Shown: positions 24,859-33,771 of the stretch, in pieces
Numbering within the stretch: the stretch's first letter is position 1
Layout: the number at the start of each line of letters is the position of its first letter
Made by a program: the position numbers and the translations under genes
Source of the DNA: Elmis aenea
Lineage: Eukaryota; Arthropoda; Insecta; Coleoptera; Elmidae
Reading direction: 5' to 3'
Length of the DNA stretch: 64,000 nucleotides
Assembly: GCA_947652605.1 (NCBI GenBank)
Contig: OX393577.1
Coordinates: 22,013,466 to 22,077,465, forward strand
Notes under the pieces: model-generated
The model's input: the letters and a program-made list of their open reading frames with translations, nothing else
What the model was told of the DNA's origin: nothing
Database searches by the model: none

Positions 24859-27696
24859 CTATTGCTCTACGTTGAGGTTGTCGCTCCATCTTTTCCTAGG
24901 GCGTCCAACGCTCCTGCGTCCCAGTGGAGACTTATCGCGGGCGATTTTTACTATTCTCCCGTCGTCCATTCTATTAATATGTTCATTCCATTCTTTTCTT
25001 CTGTCTGTTACCCAGTTATTAATATCGTCTACTTTGCACGTTTTTCTTATTTCTTCATTTCTCTCCCTGTGTAGCAGTGTTTTACCCGTAATTCTGCGCA
25101 ATACTTTCATTTCTGTTGTTTCTAGTTGTCTTTTAGTTTTTGACGTTTCTGGCCTGGTCTCCGCTGTATATGTCATGATAGGTCTAATTGTTGCTTTGTA
25201 GATTCTAGACTTGGCCTCAATTCCCAAGTTTTTGTTGCACCATATTGTATTATTTAGACATCCTGCTATCCTTGTTGCTTTAGTTGTTTGTTCCCTTACC
25301 TCTGCTTCCACATCGCCAAAGCCCGAAAGTTCTATCCCGAGATATTTGAATTTCATTTGCTGTTGGATAACCTCTCCATCGACTTCTAGTTTGCACCTCA
25401 AGGGTGTTTTTGAAGTTGTCATACATTTTGTTTTTGTGGAAGATATTGTCATGTTAAGTGATTTAGCTGTACAGTTGAACGAGTGTAAGAGTCTTTGTAA
25501 GTCGTCTTCACTCTCTGCAACGAGTGCAGCATCGTCGGCATAGCATACAATTTTTACCTCTCTATCTCCCATTTTGTATCCTCTCAATGATCGGACCTTC
25601 TGTATAATTTCGTCCATTATGATGTTGAAGAGAAGTGGGCTTAATGACTCCCCCTGGCGGATACCGCTACCAACTGGTATTGGTTCGGTAAGTCCTTCAT
25701 TTAATTTTGCCTGTATTTGGTTTGCTGCATACATGTTCTCTATAGTCTTAATTATATTGTATGGGATTTGTCTATTATAAAGTATGTGTAGAACATCTTT
25801 TAGTTGGACTCGGTCAAACGCTTTGGTCAAGTCAATAAAGCACATATAGGCTGGCTTGTTGTATTCAATTGACTTTTCTGTTATTTGTCTTATGACAAAG
25901 ACGGCATCCGTGCAGGATCTTCCTGATCTAAATCCTTGTTGTTCATCTGCCAGCGAAGTGAAACTGTTAATTTTGTTCGTTAACACTTTTGTTGTTAGCT
26001 TTAATGTTGTGCTCAGCAGATTTATACCTCTGTAGTTCGAGGGTACTTTCTTATCTCCTTTTTTAAACATAAGAATGGTGGTGCTGGTTCGCCATTCATC
26101 TGGGATTCTGTGTCGATATAGTATCTTCTGAATTAGAGTTGTTAATTCTTGTGTTAGTTCTCGTCCGCCGTATTTAAGTAGTTCGTTTGGTATTCCGTCT
26201 TGTCCAGCGCTCTTCCTGTTTTTTAACTTCTGCAGAGCTAGTTGTACGTCGGATTTACAAATTTGGGCGTTTTCATTAATAGCTATTTCTGGTGTGTTTA
26301 GTTCCTCTTCTTCGTTTTGTGCTCTGTATAGATCCGTTAGATAGTTGACCCAATCCTCTTTTTTTATGTGGTTTATTTCAATCAACTCGTTAACCTCTCT
26401 CCTCTGTGATCTGATGAGCCGCCAAATCTGCTTTTGAAGTCCATAAAAGTCCTTTTCCAAGCGTTTTGAGAAGATTTCCCAGTATTGATTTTTGGTCTGT
26501 CTTACTAATTCATTGGTTTCATTCCTGATCCGTCGATACTTGTTGTATGATTGTGGCGTACCTAGCGTTCGATATGTGAGGTAAGCTTGTTTCTTCTCCT
26601 TGCATTTCTCCTTGACTTCTGGACAAAACCATGGTGTTTTATTTGTGTTTATGTGGTTCTTTTTTACGGTTCTAGTTCCCAGTGCCTCATGTGCAGCAGT
26701 TTTAATGTTGTTTTTTATTTTTTCCCACGCTAGATTGACGTCATCCCTGTCTGTGATTGAGTTTACCTTGATTTTTTCTTGTAGTCTTCTATCATAGAGT
26801 TCTTTTATTGTTGAGTCCCATAATGACTCTACATTGATTTTATGTTCTTGTATCGTAGATCTTGATTTTTTTGGTGGCTTAAAGTTCATTCTTATTCTTC
26901 CAAGTAGAAGACTATGGTCGCTCCCTATGTCTGCTGAATTTAGCGTTCTAACCTCCAGTATTTGAAGCGGGTGAAAGTGTCTATTAGTGACAATATAATC
27001 AATTGTTGATTTATGGCCCCTGGTGTTTGCGAATGTGTACTTATATTGATTTTTGAGGTCAAAAAAGGTGTTGTTGATACGCAATTCGTTATAGGCACAC
27101 AGATTTATCATCATTTCTCCATTATCGTTAAGCACATTTTCGTTAAATCTTTGTTTAACTCCTGGCACTATTTCAGTTCCGATACGGGCGTTAAAGTCTC
27201 CAAGAATGATGATCGGTTGATCGTTTGGTAATGAGTCCATTGCGGATTGAAGTTGGTCAAAAAAAAATTCTCTTTGATGTTGCGGTTTATTATCTTCAGG
27301 TGCATAGATTGACAATATGTTTATTCTTCGATCTTCTGATTTCATTCTAACAACTAGTATTCGTGAGGATATGTATTTACATTCCTGTATGCAGTTTTGG
27401 TATTTCTTATGGATTGCCAAGGCAACTCCTTCTTTTGCCCTTTCATGCTTCTCTACTCCGCTATAGATTACTATGTATTCTGCATACATTCTTTGGCCTC
27501 TCCCTTTCTTTTTGGTTTCTTGTAGTGCGCAGACATCGATTTTGTTCTCCGTTAGTTCTTTTATTATTTCTTGGTCTTTATTGTTAAATGATTTTACGTT
27601 CCAAGTAGCAAAGCGCAATAGATTTCTCTTTTTCCATCTCGCTATCCGTTTTCTCGCGTGGGTCGTCATAGGTATATCAGTCCTGGTCCGAGGCAA
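24859..27696 (-). CDS. RTE-like LINE polyprotein: APE endonuclease + reverse transcriptase
   Basis: This 945-residue intact protein nicks chromosomal DNA and copies the element's RNA into the nick. Residues 26-265 form an APE-type endonuclease: TWNVK (N33), LQETK (E60), YAPED (Y131), GDFNAR (D167, N169), TIDYI (D233) and SDH (D260, H261). Residues about 490-790 form the reverse transcriptase: KSAGQDGIPNELLK, FIDLTKAFDRV (D622), GIRQGESLSP, the catalytic YADD (719-722) and FKYLG (783-787). A C-terminal region ends with EWNEHINRM and GRPRKRW, as in RTE and related insect LINEs often mislabelled 'craniofacial development protein 2-like'. No CCHC or RNase H domain is seen. The first ATG at 27696 was chosen; residues 24-30 (RNLLRFA) lead directly into the endonuclease fold, so a later start would truncate it. 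Confidence 0.93.
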   Translation of the reverse strand: MPRTRTDIPMTTHARKRIARWKKRNLLRFATWNVKSFNNKDQEIIKELTENKIDVCALQETKKKGRGQRMYAEYIVIYSGVEKHERAKEGVALAIHKKYQNCIQECKYISSRILVVRMKSEDRRINILSIYAPEDNKPQHQREFFFDQLQSAMDSLPNDQPIIILGDFNARIGTEIVPGVKQRFNENVLNDNGEMMINLCAYNELRINNTFFDLKNQYKYTFANTRGHKSTIDYIVTNRHFHPLQILEVRTLNSADIGSDHSLLLGRIRMNFKPPKKSRSTIQEHKINVESLWDSTIKELYDRRLQEKIKVNSITDRDDVNLAWEKIKNNIKTAAHEALGTRTVKKNHINTNKTPWFCPEVKEKCKEKKQAYLTYRTLGTPQSYNKYRRIRNETNELVRQTKNQYWEIFSKRLEKDFYGLQKQIWRLIRSQRREVNELIEINHIKKEDWVNYLTDLYRAQNEEEELNTPEIAINENAQICKSDVQLALQKLKNRKSAGQDGIPNELLKYGGRELTQELTTLIQKILYRHRIPDEWRTSTTILMFKKGDKKVPSNYRGINLLSTTLKLTTKVLTNKINSFTSLADEQQGFRSGRSCTDAVFVIRQITEKSIEYNKPAYMCFIDLTKAFDRVQLKDVLHILYNRQIPYNIIKTIENMYAANQIQAKLNEGLTEPIPVGSGIRQGESLSPLLFNIIMDEIIQKVRSLRGYKMGDREVKIVCYADDAALVAESEDDLQRLLHSFNCTAKSLNMTISSTKTKCMTTSKTPLRCKLEVDGEVIQQQMKFKYLGIELSGFGDVEAEVREQTTKATRIAGCLNNTIWCNKNLGIEAKSRIYKATIRPIMTYTAETRPETSKTKRQLETTEMKVLRRITGKTLLHRERNEEIRKTCKVDDINNWVTDRRKEWNEHINRMDDGRIVKIARDKSPLGRRSVGRPRKRWSDNLNVEQ

Positions 27697-27796
27697 GTTT
27701 CCGGTTCTGTGAGCATATTTAACCTTTTTACCTCAGGTAGGGAGCTAACCTGACCTAAGAACCTTCCTCCTTTATCCGGGCTTAGGACCGGCAACA

Positions 27797-27810
27797 TAAC
27801 CGCTGAGCTA
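27797..27810 (-). promoter_or_regulatory. tRNA-like A box in the LINE 5' leader
   Basis: On the minus strand TAGCTCAGCGGTTA lies about 32-45 bases into the element and matches the pol III A-box/tRNA D-arm consensus (TRGCNNAGYNGG). GGTTAGCTCCC, about 70 bases downstream, is only a weak B-box candidate. Whether it drives transcription is inference. It may be a relic of a tRNA or SINE head captured by the LINE. Confidence 0.45.
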
Positions 27811-27897
27811 CTCAATCCACCCAACGATCATGCAGGCGGAGTTTTTTTCCAATAAATCAAGAACAATATTAAAGCAAGCGTGCCAACTTATTTTATT

Positions 27898-28095
27898 TTA
27901 TTCAACTTTATTTTGTATTTTTCTTAAAATGTAATCAAAGGTTGAAAAACTCATTCTGAAATATAAGTGAAATTTTTCCTGATGTTCACGAAGTTGTTCA
28001 TATAAGTGATGGAATTCACCAAGTTCATGCCTACTTTTATTTATTGTATGAACACTACAGCTTCTAGTTTTTTTTTTAAATTTAATAAATACCAA
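27898..28095 (-). pseudogene. PIF/Harbinger transposase N-terminal fragment
   Basis: The 65-residue minus-strand frame has INKSRHELGEFHHLYEQLRE followed by KFHLYFRMSFSTFDYILRKI. This is the conserved N-terminal region of insect Harbinger (HARBI1-like) transposases: 'hP-x-N-x-x-R-x-x-x-GEF-x-x-L', then 'F-x-x-YFRM-x-x-x-x-FD-x-I-L'. It stops at 27898, before the DDE core. The LINE inserted only 40 bp beyond the stop. I find no continuation on the far side of the LINE. Confidence 0.75.
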
Positions 28096-28273
28096 ATTTT
28101 TAAGGCGGAATTTTTAGTTAGTATCTTATTTATGATTTTCGGACCGAAAACTGTGATCGACTAAATCCTTAGTATGTGTATAGTGCTCGTTTGTAGACTC
28201 GCTGTTGATTCACCGCTTTGCTCTTAAATAACAGCGCTGCTTTGCTCACCGTTCCAGTATGTGTTTAGCCTGG

Positions 28274-28600
28274 AACGTACATAGTGAGGCAATTCATCTC
28301 GCCGCGCTTCTCGCCGCGCCTCTCGCTACGCCTCTCGCCAGGATGCTAGCCGCGATGCTGGCTTGGATGTTCGCACCTCGCCATTCGTATCTGGCCAAGC
28401 AAATATTCAAACAAATCACGGTTTATGTCAGTTTGCGTTTTGAACTTAAAAACATTGCGTTCATATTTAATTAAAATGTTTACGAATTCTGATAGCATCC
28501 TGGCGAGGCGCGGCGAGAGGCGCGGCGAGAAGCGCGGCGAGAGGCGCGGCGAGAAGCGCGGCGAGAAGCGCGGCGAGATGAATTGCCTCACTATGTACGT
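28274..28600. mobile_element. CpG-rich foldback with 12-bp repeat arms
   Basis: The outer ends ACGTACATAGTGAGGCAATT (left) and the same sequence inverted (right) are perfect over 20 bp or more. Arms continue as arrays of GCGCGGCGAGAR (right, about six units; left, three to four) and end in CCAGGATGCTA. The loop of about 110 bp is AT-rich. No clear target duplication is seen. Open frames on both strands simply translate the repeat (SPRFSPRL-type peptides) and are not genes. Confidence 0.72.
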
Positions 28601-30032
28601 GCACTTATGGAACTTATGCAACTGTTTGGTATGTTAATAATTAGTAACATCAATAATTATTATGAGAAAGCGTAGGCTATGTTGTAATTTATTATTAATA
28701 ATAAAAAGTCTCTTACTTGATAACAGTATTATTAATGAAAATTAATTGCCTAAAACTTATCTATTATTCATCCTAGCGACGTAATTTAATACATCCTAAT
28801 TAATAACACACCGCTACAGTATCTTGGAATGCACGGTATTTAAATTACTTGAATTTTAACGTTGAAATACTTCTTAGGTTATATTAACTGTTGGGAAATT
28901 ATCAACAAAATAGTTTTTCAGGAGTCGTCAAACGCATATTATTAAGTAACGATTAAATGGCTGAGGTTATTACAGAGATCAAAGTAGTAGGACACCCTGT
29001 ATATTAAAAAAAAACATCGAATGAATGGGGAAATTTTCCAATTGCGAACTTATTAGATGTTGTGGATAGATTATTTGTAAAACTAGAGCTAAAATTAACA
29101 CTACATGTCCTTAACAAATCGAAAAATTTTATATTTAGTAAGTTATTACTTTCATTTAGAAATCTTAGGATGAGGATACAATTATTGTTCGCCAAGGCTA
29201 GCACCTGATAGTTTTGAATTCTTCAAAAAAATTGCCACAAGCAGCCTGTTAAACACATAAAATCCTTTAACCCAAATCTAACAACTTAGAACTACACATT
29301 TGCTTGTTCTAGATCAAGATAAAACTTTATTGTTCCAAAACTGGCTTACTAATTCCAAATATTTTTATTAGGTATGCAGATGTTTTTTATTCCATAGATA
29401 TTATTAGGCTGCACCAGGCTTGAAACTCCGTTTATAGGTACATTTAATTGTTTATAAAAAAAACAATTAACGTAAAAAATTTAAATTGGGACAAATGGAG
29501 CGACTGTTATTGTTAAAATATTATTACTAACAAATAATACGTGACATTTACGGCTAAAATAATTGATATTATTAATGAAATCATAACACGTGTCCTTTGT
29601 CGTTAAAATAAAAATTGTAACGTGACTCGAAGGTTGCTTCTATTCAGCATTTTGATATCTATGTTTATTTACTTCAAAATTTGCATGTAATGTAGGTACC
29701 AGTTCTTTATAAAAACAGAAGTTATTTGTTTGTTGTTGATGGTAATCGATATTTGGAGTGCATGACGTCTTATCGAAGTAGTAAATAATGTTTTCGTCTA
29801 GGATTCGTAGGTAAAAAATCCCGAGGTTATCATATTACAACAACTGTTTTTGAAATATCAAGTTCTGTTATCCAAAGAGGTTCGGGGTTAATTATTCAAA
29901 GAAAATTATGCTTATGTTACGCTATGCAGCTTAGTACACAGGTTTTCGCAAGTATTAAACAATGGAAAGTTGTAACAAACAACATACTTTGCGGTTTATA
30001 ACATTAATTTGTTTACAAACGCTGTATGTCGA
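28601..30032. other. AT-rich stretch, nothing firm
   Basis: No gene supported. GGACACCCTGTATAT near 28990 is an isolated end motif of the CAGGGTG foldback type with no partner nearby. Confidence 0.4.
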
Positions 30033-30830
30033 GCCTGTGCAAACTGCGGCCCGAGGGCCACATGCGGCCCCTCTGACATTTTTATGCGGCCCTCGGCCCA
30101 GTAGTATATTACAAGCATTACTGTTTTTAAAGAGTTGACTATTAAGAGTCATAACATATCAGAAAGTTTTAAAAAATAGGATAAATTAACAGGTGATCTA
30201 AGAAGAGAAAGAATAATGGAAATGGGGGGACAACAAAACTTAACGTATAAAAAACAAGACCCCACAACAATAACATTTTTAATATTTCAGCTAAACATCT
30301 GAAACCATTCTTTAATTGTAGTTTAATTAAAGAATGTATTAAAATGTTGTGAGCTATATTTGCCCTTAAAAAAAAGGTTTTTTTCTAATATTATTTTATT
30401 TAGATTTACTGTGGCAAGATAAATTAATGAAATGGCAGAAAACTCTTAAATATACTTTTAATAACTTTTTATCTTATTTTTCTTGTCTTGATGAATTAAC
30501 GGATGTATCTGATATTGCTCAACTTGTAATTTTTTTCGTGGAGTTGATTTAAAGTTAAATGTTATTGAAGAATTATTAGATTTGGTAAGGATGAAAGGAA
30601 CTACAACAGCTGACAAACTCTCTTTTGAATTGAAAACTGATTTAGAAATAAAAAATTAGGAAATCGCTACGAATTAACTACGCTTCTGACTAAGAAATTT
30701 AAAACTGATTTTTTTAGGGAATTCTTTGTATGTCACTGCGTTGCTCATAATGAAAATCTACGCGGAAAGAGAAATCTGTTTCAAAATTTCTCCAGACCCT
30801 TCGCACTCAAAAGAATCTCCATATCCACCA
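30033..30830 (+). mobile_element. Eroded hAT (ZBED/GTF2IRD2-like family), right end missing
   Basis: The left part, GCCTGTGCAAACTGCGGCCC, GAGGGCCACATGCGGCC and a second CGGCCCTCGG, matches the characteristic terminal sequence of animal hAT elements rich in CTGCGGCCC. Transposase remnants in the same orientation lie at 30430-30790. No right TIR or target duplication was found. Confidence 0.62.
30430..30790 (+). pseudogene. hAT transposase central-region remnant
   Basis: The plus strand reads LDELTDVSDIAQLVIFF, then after a one-base shift near 30534 FRGVDLKLNVIEELLDL followed by VRMKGTTTADKL. Further on comes FFVCHCVAHNENLRGKRNLF. This order (TDVAQLAIFIRGVD, EELLDLIPMKGTT, HCIIHQ-x-L-C-x-K) is that of ZBED/GTF2IRD2-like hAT transposases. 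Stops and frameshifts show that it is not functional. Confidence 0.75.
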
Positions 30831-31232
30831 GAAAGTGGTGGGGTCCGTTACGATTTCATAAAATTTGCAATTGGCCCTTTGGCTTAAAAGGTTGCCCAGG
30901 CCTGCTCTATGTGATAAAAAAATAATTTGCTGTGATAAGAATTTTTTAAATCATTGCATTATCTGCCAAACATTCGTTTCTTCACGAATTTGGTTTATTT
31001 TTAACCCTTTATACCAACTGACATGTACCTTTTACATTATAAAGCTCTTCTCTCGTGTTGTGTTCTTACCAAATAGGTATATTTAAACTGGATTGTTATT
31101 TTAGAAAAATATTTTCAATAAGGTCTTAAATTCAAAGTCAGAAATTAGTTTCATTGGCGCAAATTAAATTTGGTGATCCCCAATCATAGATCACCCATGG
31201 TGCTCTTTAATTTATTTAACATATTGCAAATA
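30831..31232. other. AT-rich spacer
   Basis: No motif supported. The 73-residue plus frame at 30865-31086 overlaps the end of the hAT remnant and shows no family signature. Confidence 0.4.
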
Positions 31233-32016
31233 TACAGTGTAACCCATTTCAAAGGGGATCACCCCTAAAAAAGGTTTATTTATGGTCCGATTTTCATTAA
31301 CTTTTTTCAAAACGTTAAAGCATCAAAAACTACTTGAACACCCTATTTTAAAATTTAACTTACACTCACAAAACCTTCTATGATTTTTTTCGATGACAAA
31401 ATTGGCAAAATTTGTTTAGCGATTTTTTAAATCTAAAATCTGACTACACCACTGGATTCAGGATGCCCTCAAATGGGTTTGTACCAAATGTTATGAAAAA
31501 GTATGTATTATTACGGGATTAATTATTAATTCAATATTTGTGATTCAATTAATATCGATATTGACAAAGTAAAAAACAAAAGTTGGAGTTGCCGTAAAAA
31601 AAAATAATTTGACGTACGATCTTTTAAATAAGCAACAATTTATTCGTATCGGTATTAAAATCGCAACTTTTATTGAATTTTTGATGAGTGAACAACTAAA
31701 TCTACAAAAAAAAATATACAAAAGTGCAAAGAACACATAATAAAAATTGTTCATGAAATTTTGTACAGACCTATTTGAGGTCATTCTGAATCCAGTGGTG
31801 TAGTAAGATTTTAGATTTAAAAAATCGCTAAACAAATTTTTGCAATTTTGACATTGAAAAAAAATTGTAGGCCTTGTGAGTGTAAACTGAATTTTAAAAT
31901 AGGGTGCCAAAGTACAGTTTTTGATGCTTTATAGTTAAAAAAAAAGTTCATGAAAATTCGATCATAAATAAACATTTTATAGAGGTGATCCCCTTTGAAA
32001 TGGAGCACACTGTGTA
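31233..32016. mobile_element. Foldback element with TACAGTGTAACCCATTTC ends
   Basis: The left end TACAGTGTAACCCATTTCAA and right end (minus) TACACAGTGTGCTCCATTTC are inverted and continue through AAAGGGGATCACC and a long arm to an ATCTAAAATC-ACTACACCACTGGATTC pair near the loop. It is 784 bp and ends in TA. The frames on its minus strand (for example 31545-31910) lie in the arms and have no known domain. Confidence 0.72.
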
Positions 32017-32618
32017 TTAAAAGGGCCTTCTTGGCCCAAAAGACCTACAGTTGATAATATATGGGCATTACTTTCTTCTTCACTTTATTTATTTTAATAT
32101 AACCAGTTTCATTTGAAACTTACTGTTAATTTCATTAAAATTAAAGTACATATTTATTATAATAATATTTTGTTAAATATATAATGGCAAGAAATACTTT
32201 GTTTTAACATAACAAGTTGAATAATATTACCTTATCATATTTTTTTCTTACGGTGTGCTTTAATTGAAATTTGCAGATGACACGAGTATTAAATAATTTA
32301 TAACTTGAGACTCTGCTAATAATGATCACATAAATATGTAGCAGCGGTATATTTCCAGGAAATGGTTTCTTTATCAAGTTGAGCGGTCAGTCAAATTTTT
32401 ATATTTATCGCTTGATATCCTTATCGTAGCCTAAACTTCCTATGTTAGATTACGCCAAGACTAAAATCAAACCAACAAATATGGGCGAGTCGATTTTCTT
32501 TTATTGGACTAATAAGCAGTTACCGAAAAGATAGTTTTGTATATGTTTAATAATTGCTTTAATTTGATCATAAACTTACTGCTTAGCCTTTTTAAACCAA
32601 TATAATTTTATTTCCAGA
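32017..32618. other. AT-rich sequence upstream of a candidate exon
   Basis: No element ends found. TTTTATTTCCAG at its right edge (32607-32618) would serve as a splice acceptor for the candidate exon that follows. Confidence 0.35.
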
Positions 32619-32749
32619 GTAAATGGAACATCTATGTACATCTTATATTAATCAGTTCCTATATTCGTCAAAATTAATGTTCATCACATTTTTGTTGGAC
32701 AAAAACGCTTCAATACTCGTTCAAAAAACCAATATTCATCACATACCAC

Positions 32750-32849
32750 ATGGTCATCCTAGCTAAACCGAGTGCTAGTGAATCCTCAGAAAAGGGACAA
32801 AATAGACATCGATCACAAGAATTGGATCTACATGATGTTTTAATGAAAG
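32750..32849 (+). CDS. Candidate short host-gene exon with consensus splice donor
   Basis: From ATG at 32750 the frame encodes a Ser/Lys-rich start (MVILAKPSASESSEKG, then an RHRSQELDLHDVLMK stretch) and reaches AAAG|GTGAGT at 32849/32850, a full match to the insect donor consensus. A possible acceptor, TATTTCCAG, ends at 32618, which would put about 130 bp of 5' UTR in the same exon. The frame stays open upstream to a stop near 32675. This is among the few places in the window with unbiased, non-repeat coding character. I do not recognise the protein, and with no RNA evidence it could be chance. Confidence 0.35.
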
Positions 32850-33211
32850 GTGAGTCACCTTCTAAACAATAATTCTTGACTTCTTTTCAACTTTTTCCAT
32901 CATTGCTCTTCAGTTAAAGTAATGTTCTTGTTAAATTTTTATTATGTGTTAGATTTAGGACTGGGAACGATTAATTCCAATTTTGGTGAATTCCTATGGA
33001 GAAAGTTAAATCTATATTCGTTAGATTCCGTATTCATAGCATAGTTACGGTGATACTTTTATCAATGTTTATCTTATTAAAGTTTTTTACCGGAAGCCTA
33101 GTGATACATACTAAAAACTTATTTTTGGCAACTAACATCAAAAGTTACTTTTATTGAAATATTACTAAGATCATGTAACGGCATTGTTTTTAATTGACCA
33201 ATTCCGTGTTC
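32850..33211. other. Spacer, possibly intron
   Basis: AT-rich and without motifs. If the exon ending at 32849 is real, this is the start of its intron. Confidence 0.35.
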
Positions 33212-33771
33212 GGAACATTTTTCGCCCACAATTCTTTGCCCACAATTCTTCGCCGCCACAATTCTTCGCCGCCACAAATCTTCGCCGCCACAATTTTTCG
33301 CCGCATACCAGCATTTCACAAATTTTGTTTGTAAATGTGATTGTTTTTATTTATAACGTAATTTTTACAGATTATTTTACATTAGGTTAGGATAGGTCAG
33401 GTAAGGTTAGGTTAATTTAATTTTTATTCATACTACAATAACATAAAGAAGATTAAAAATCACAGCATACGCTGTTTATGTAGCAATTTTTAAGCATAAC
33501 ACTAAAAGAAGAAGAATTATTTTACAAGAAACAACTTTAGGCTAATGTAAAATAATCTGTAAAAATTAATTTATAAATAAAGACAATCACATTTACAAAT
33601 AAAATTTGTGATATGCTTGTATGCGGCGAAAAATTGTGGCGGCGAAGAATTGTGTAGGCGAAGAAATGTGGGCGAAGAATTTTGGGCGAAGAATTGTGGG
33701 CGAAGAATTGTGGAGGCGAAGAATTGTGGGCGAAAAATTGTGGGCGAAGAATTGTGGGCGAAGAATGTTCC
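33212..33771. mobile_element. Foldback with arms of GGCGAAGAATTGTG repeats
   Basis: The ends GGAACATTTTTCGCC and (minus) GGAACATTCTTCGCC are inverted. The right arm (33622-33771) holds ten units of about 14-15 bp, GGCGAAGAATTGTG with variants. The left arm holds about six on the opposite strand. Inside the repeats an inverted stretch of about 90 bp (CAAATTTTGTTTGTAAATGT and its mirror) continues the arms. No transposase or clear target duplication is seen. Frames here translate the repeat (AKNCG-type peptides) and are not genes. Confidence 0.75.
33381..33414 (+). repeat. Short degenerate TTAGG run (interstitial telomere-like)
   Basis: ATTAGGTTAGGATAGG followed by TCAGGTAAGGTTAGGTTAA gives about seven units close to the arthropod telomere motif TTAGG, with several substitutions. 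It sits in the loop of the foldback at 33212-33771. It is too short and diverged to mark a chromosome end. Confidence 0.5.

Larger units (their letters stand above)
24795..27841 (-). mobile_element. Full-length RTE-like LINE retrotransposon
   Basis: The 3047-bp element runs on the minus strand from 27841 to 24795. A 5' leader of about 145 bp contains a tRNA-like A box. A single intact ORF (27696-24859) encodes an APE endonuclease plus reverse transcriptase. A very short 3' UTR of about 60 bp ends in a GAA-type microsatellite at 24795-24813. One ORF without a CCHC gag-like domain, a short 3' UTR and a microsatellite tail instead of poly(A) are RTE-clade traits. The perfect 17-bp TSD and intact frame suggest a recent, possibly competent copy. 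Its higher GC sets it apart from the AT-rich surroundings. Confidence 0.92.
24778..27858. repeat. 17-bp target-site duplication flanking the LINE
   Basis: TTTTTTTCCAATAAATC occurs at 24778-24794 and again, without a mismatch, at 27842-27858. The T-rich target fits cleavage by an APE-type endonuclease followed by target-primed reverse transcription. The exact match suggests recent insertion. Confidence 0.93.

Noticed and set aside
24772..27712. Many plus-strand ORFs opposite the LINE
   Set aside because: They are antisense shadows of the intact 945-codon frame; none has a domain signature.
28346..28637. Arg/Ser/Pro-rich ORFs on both strands
   Set aside because: They translate the 12-bp GCGCGGCGAGAR repeats of the foldback arms in both directions.
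33381..33414. True telomere
   Set aside because: Only about seven degenerate units, flanked on both sides by ordinary sequence.
33212..33771. Regularly spaced short repeats that could suggest a CRISPR array
   Set aside because: Units are adjacent with almost no spacer, occur inverted in two arms, and the context is eukaryotic.
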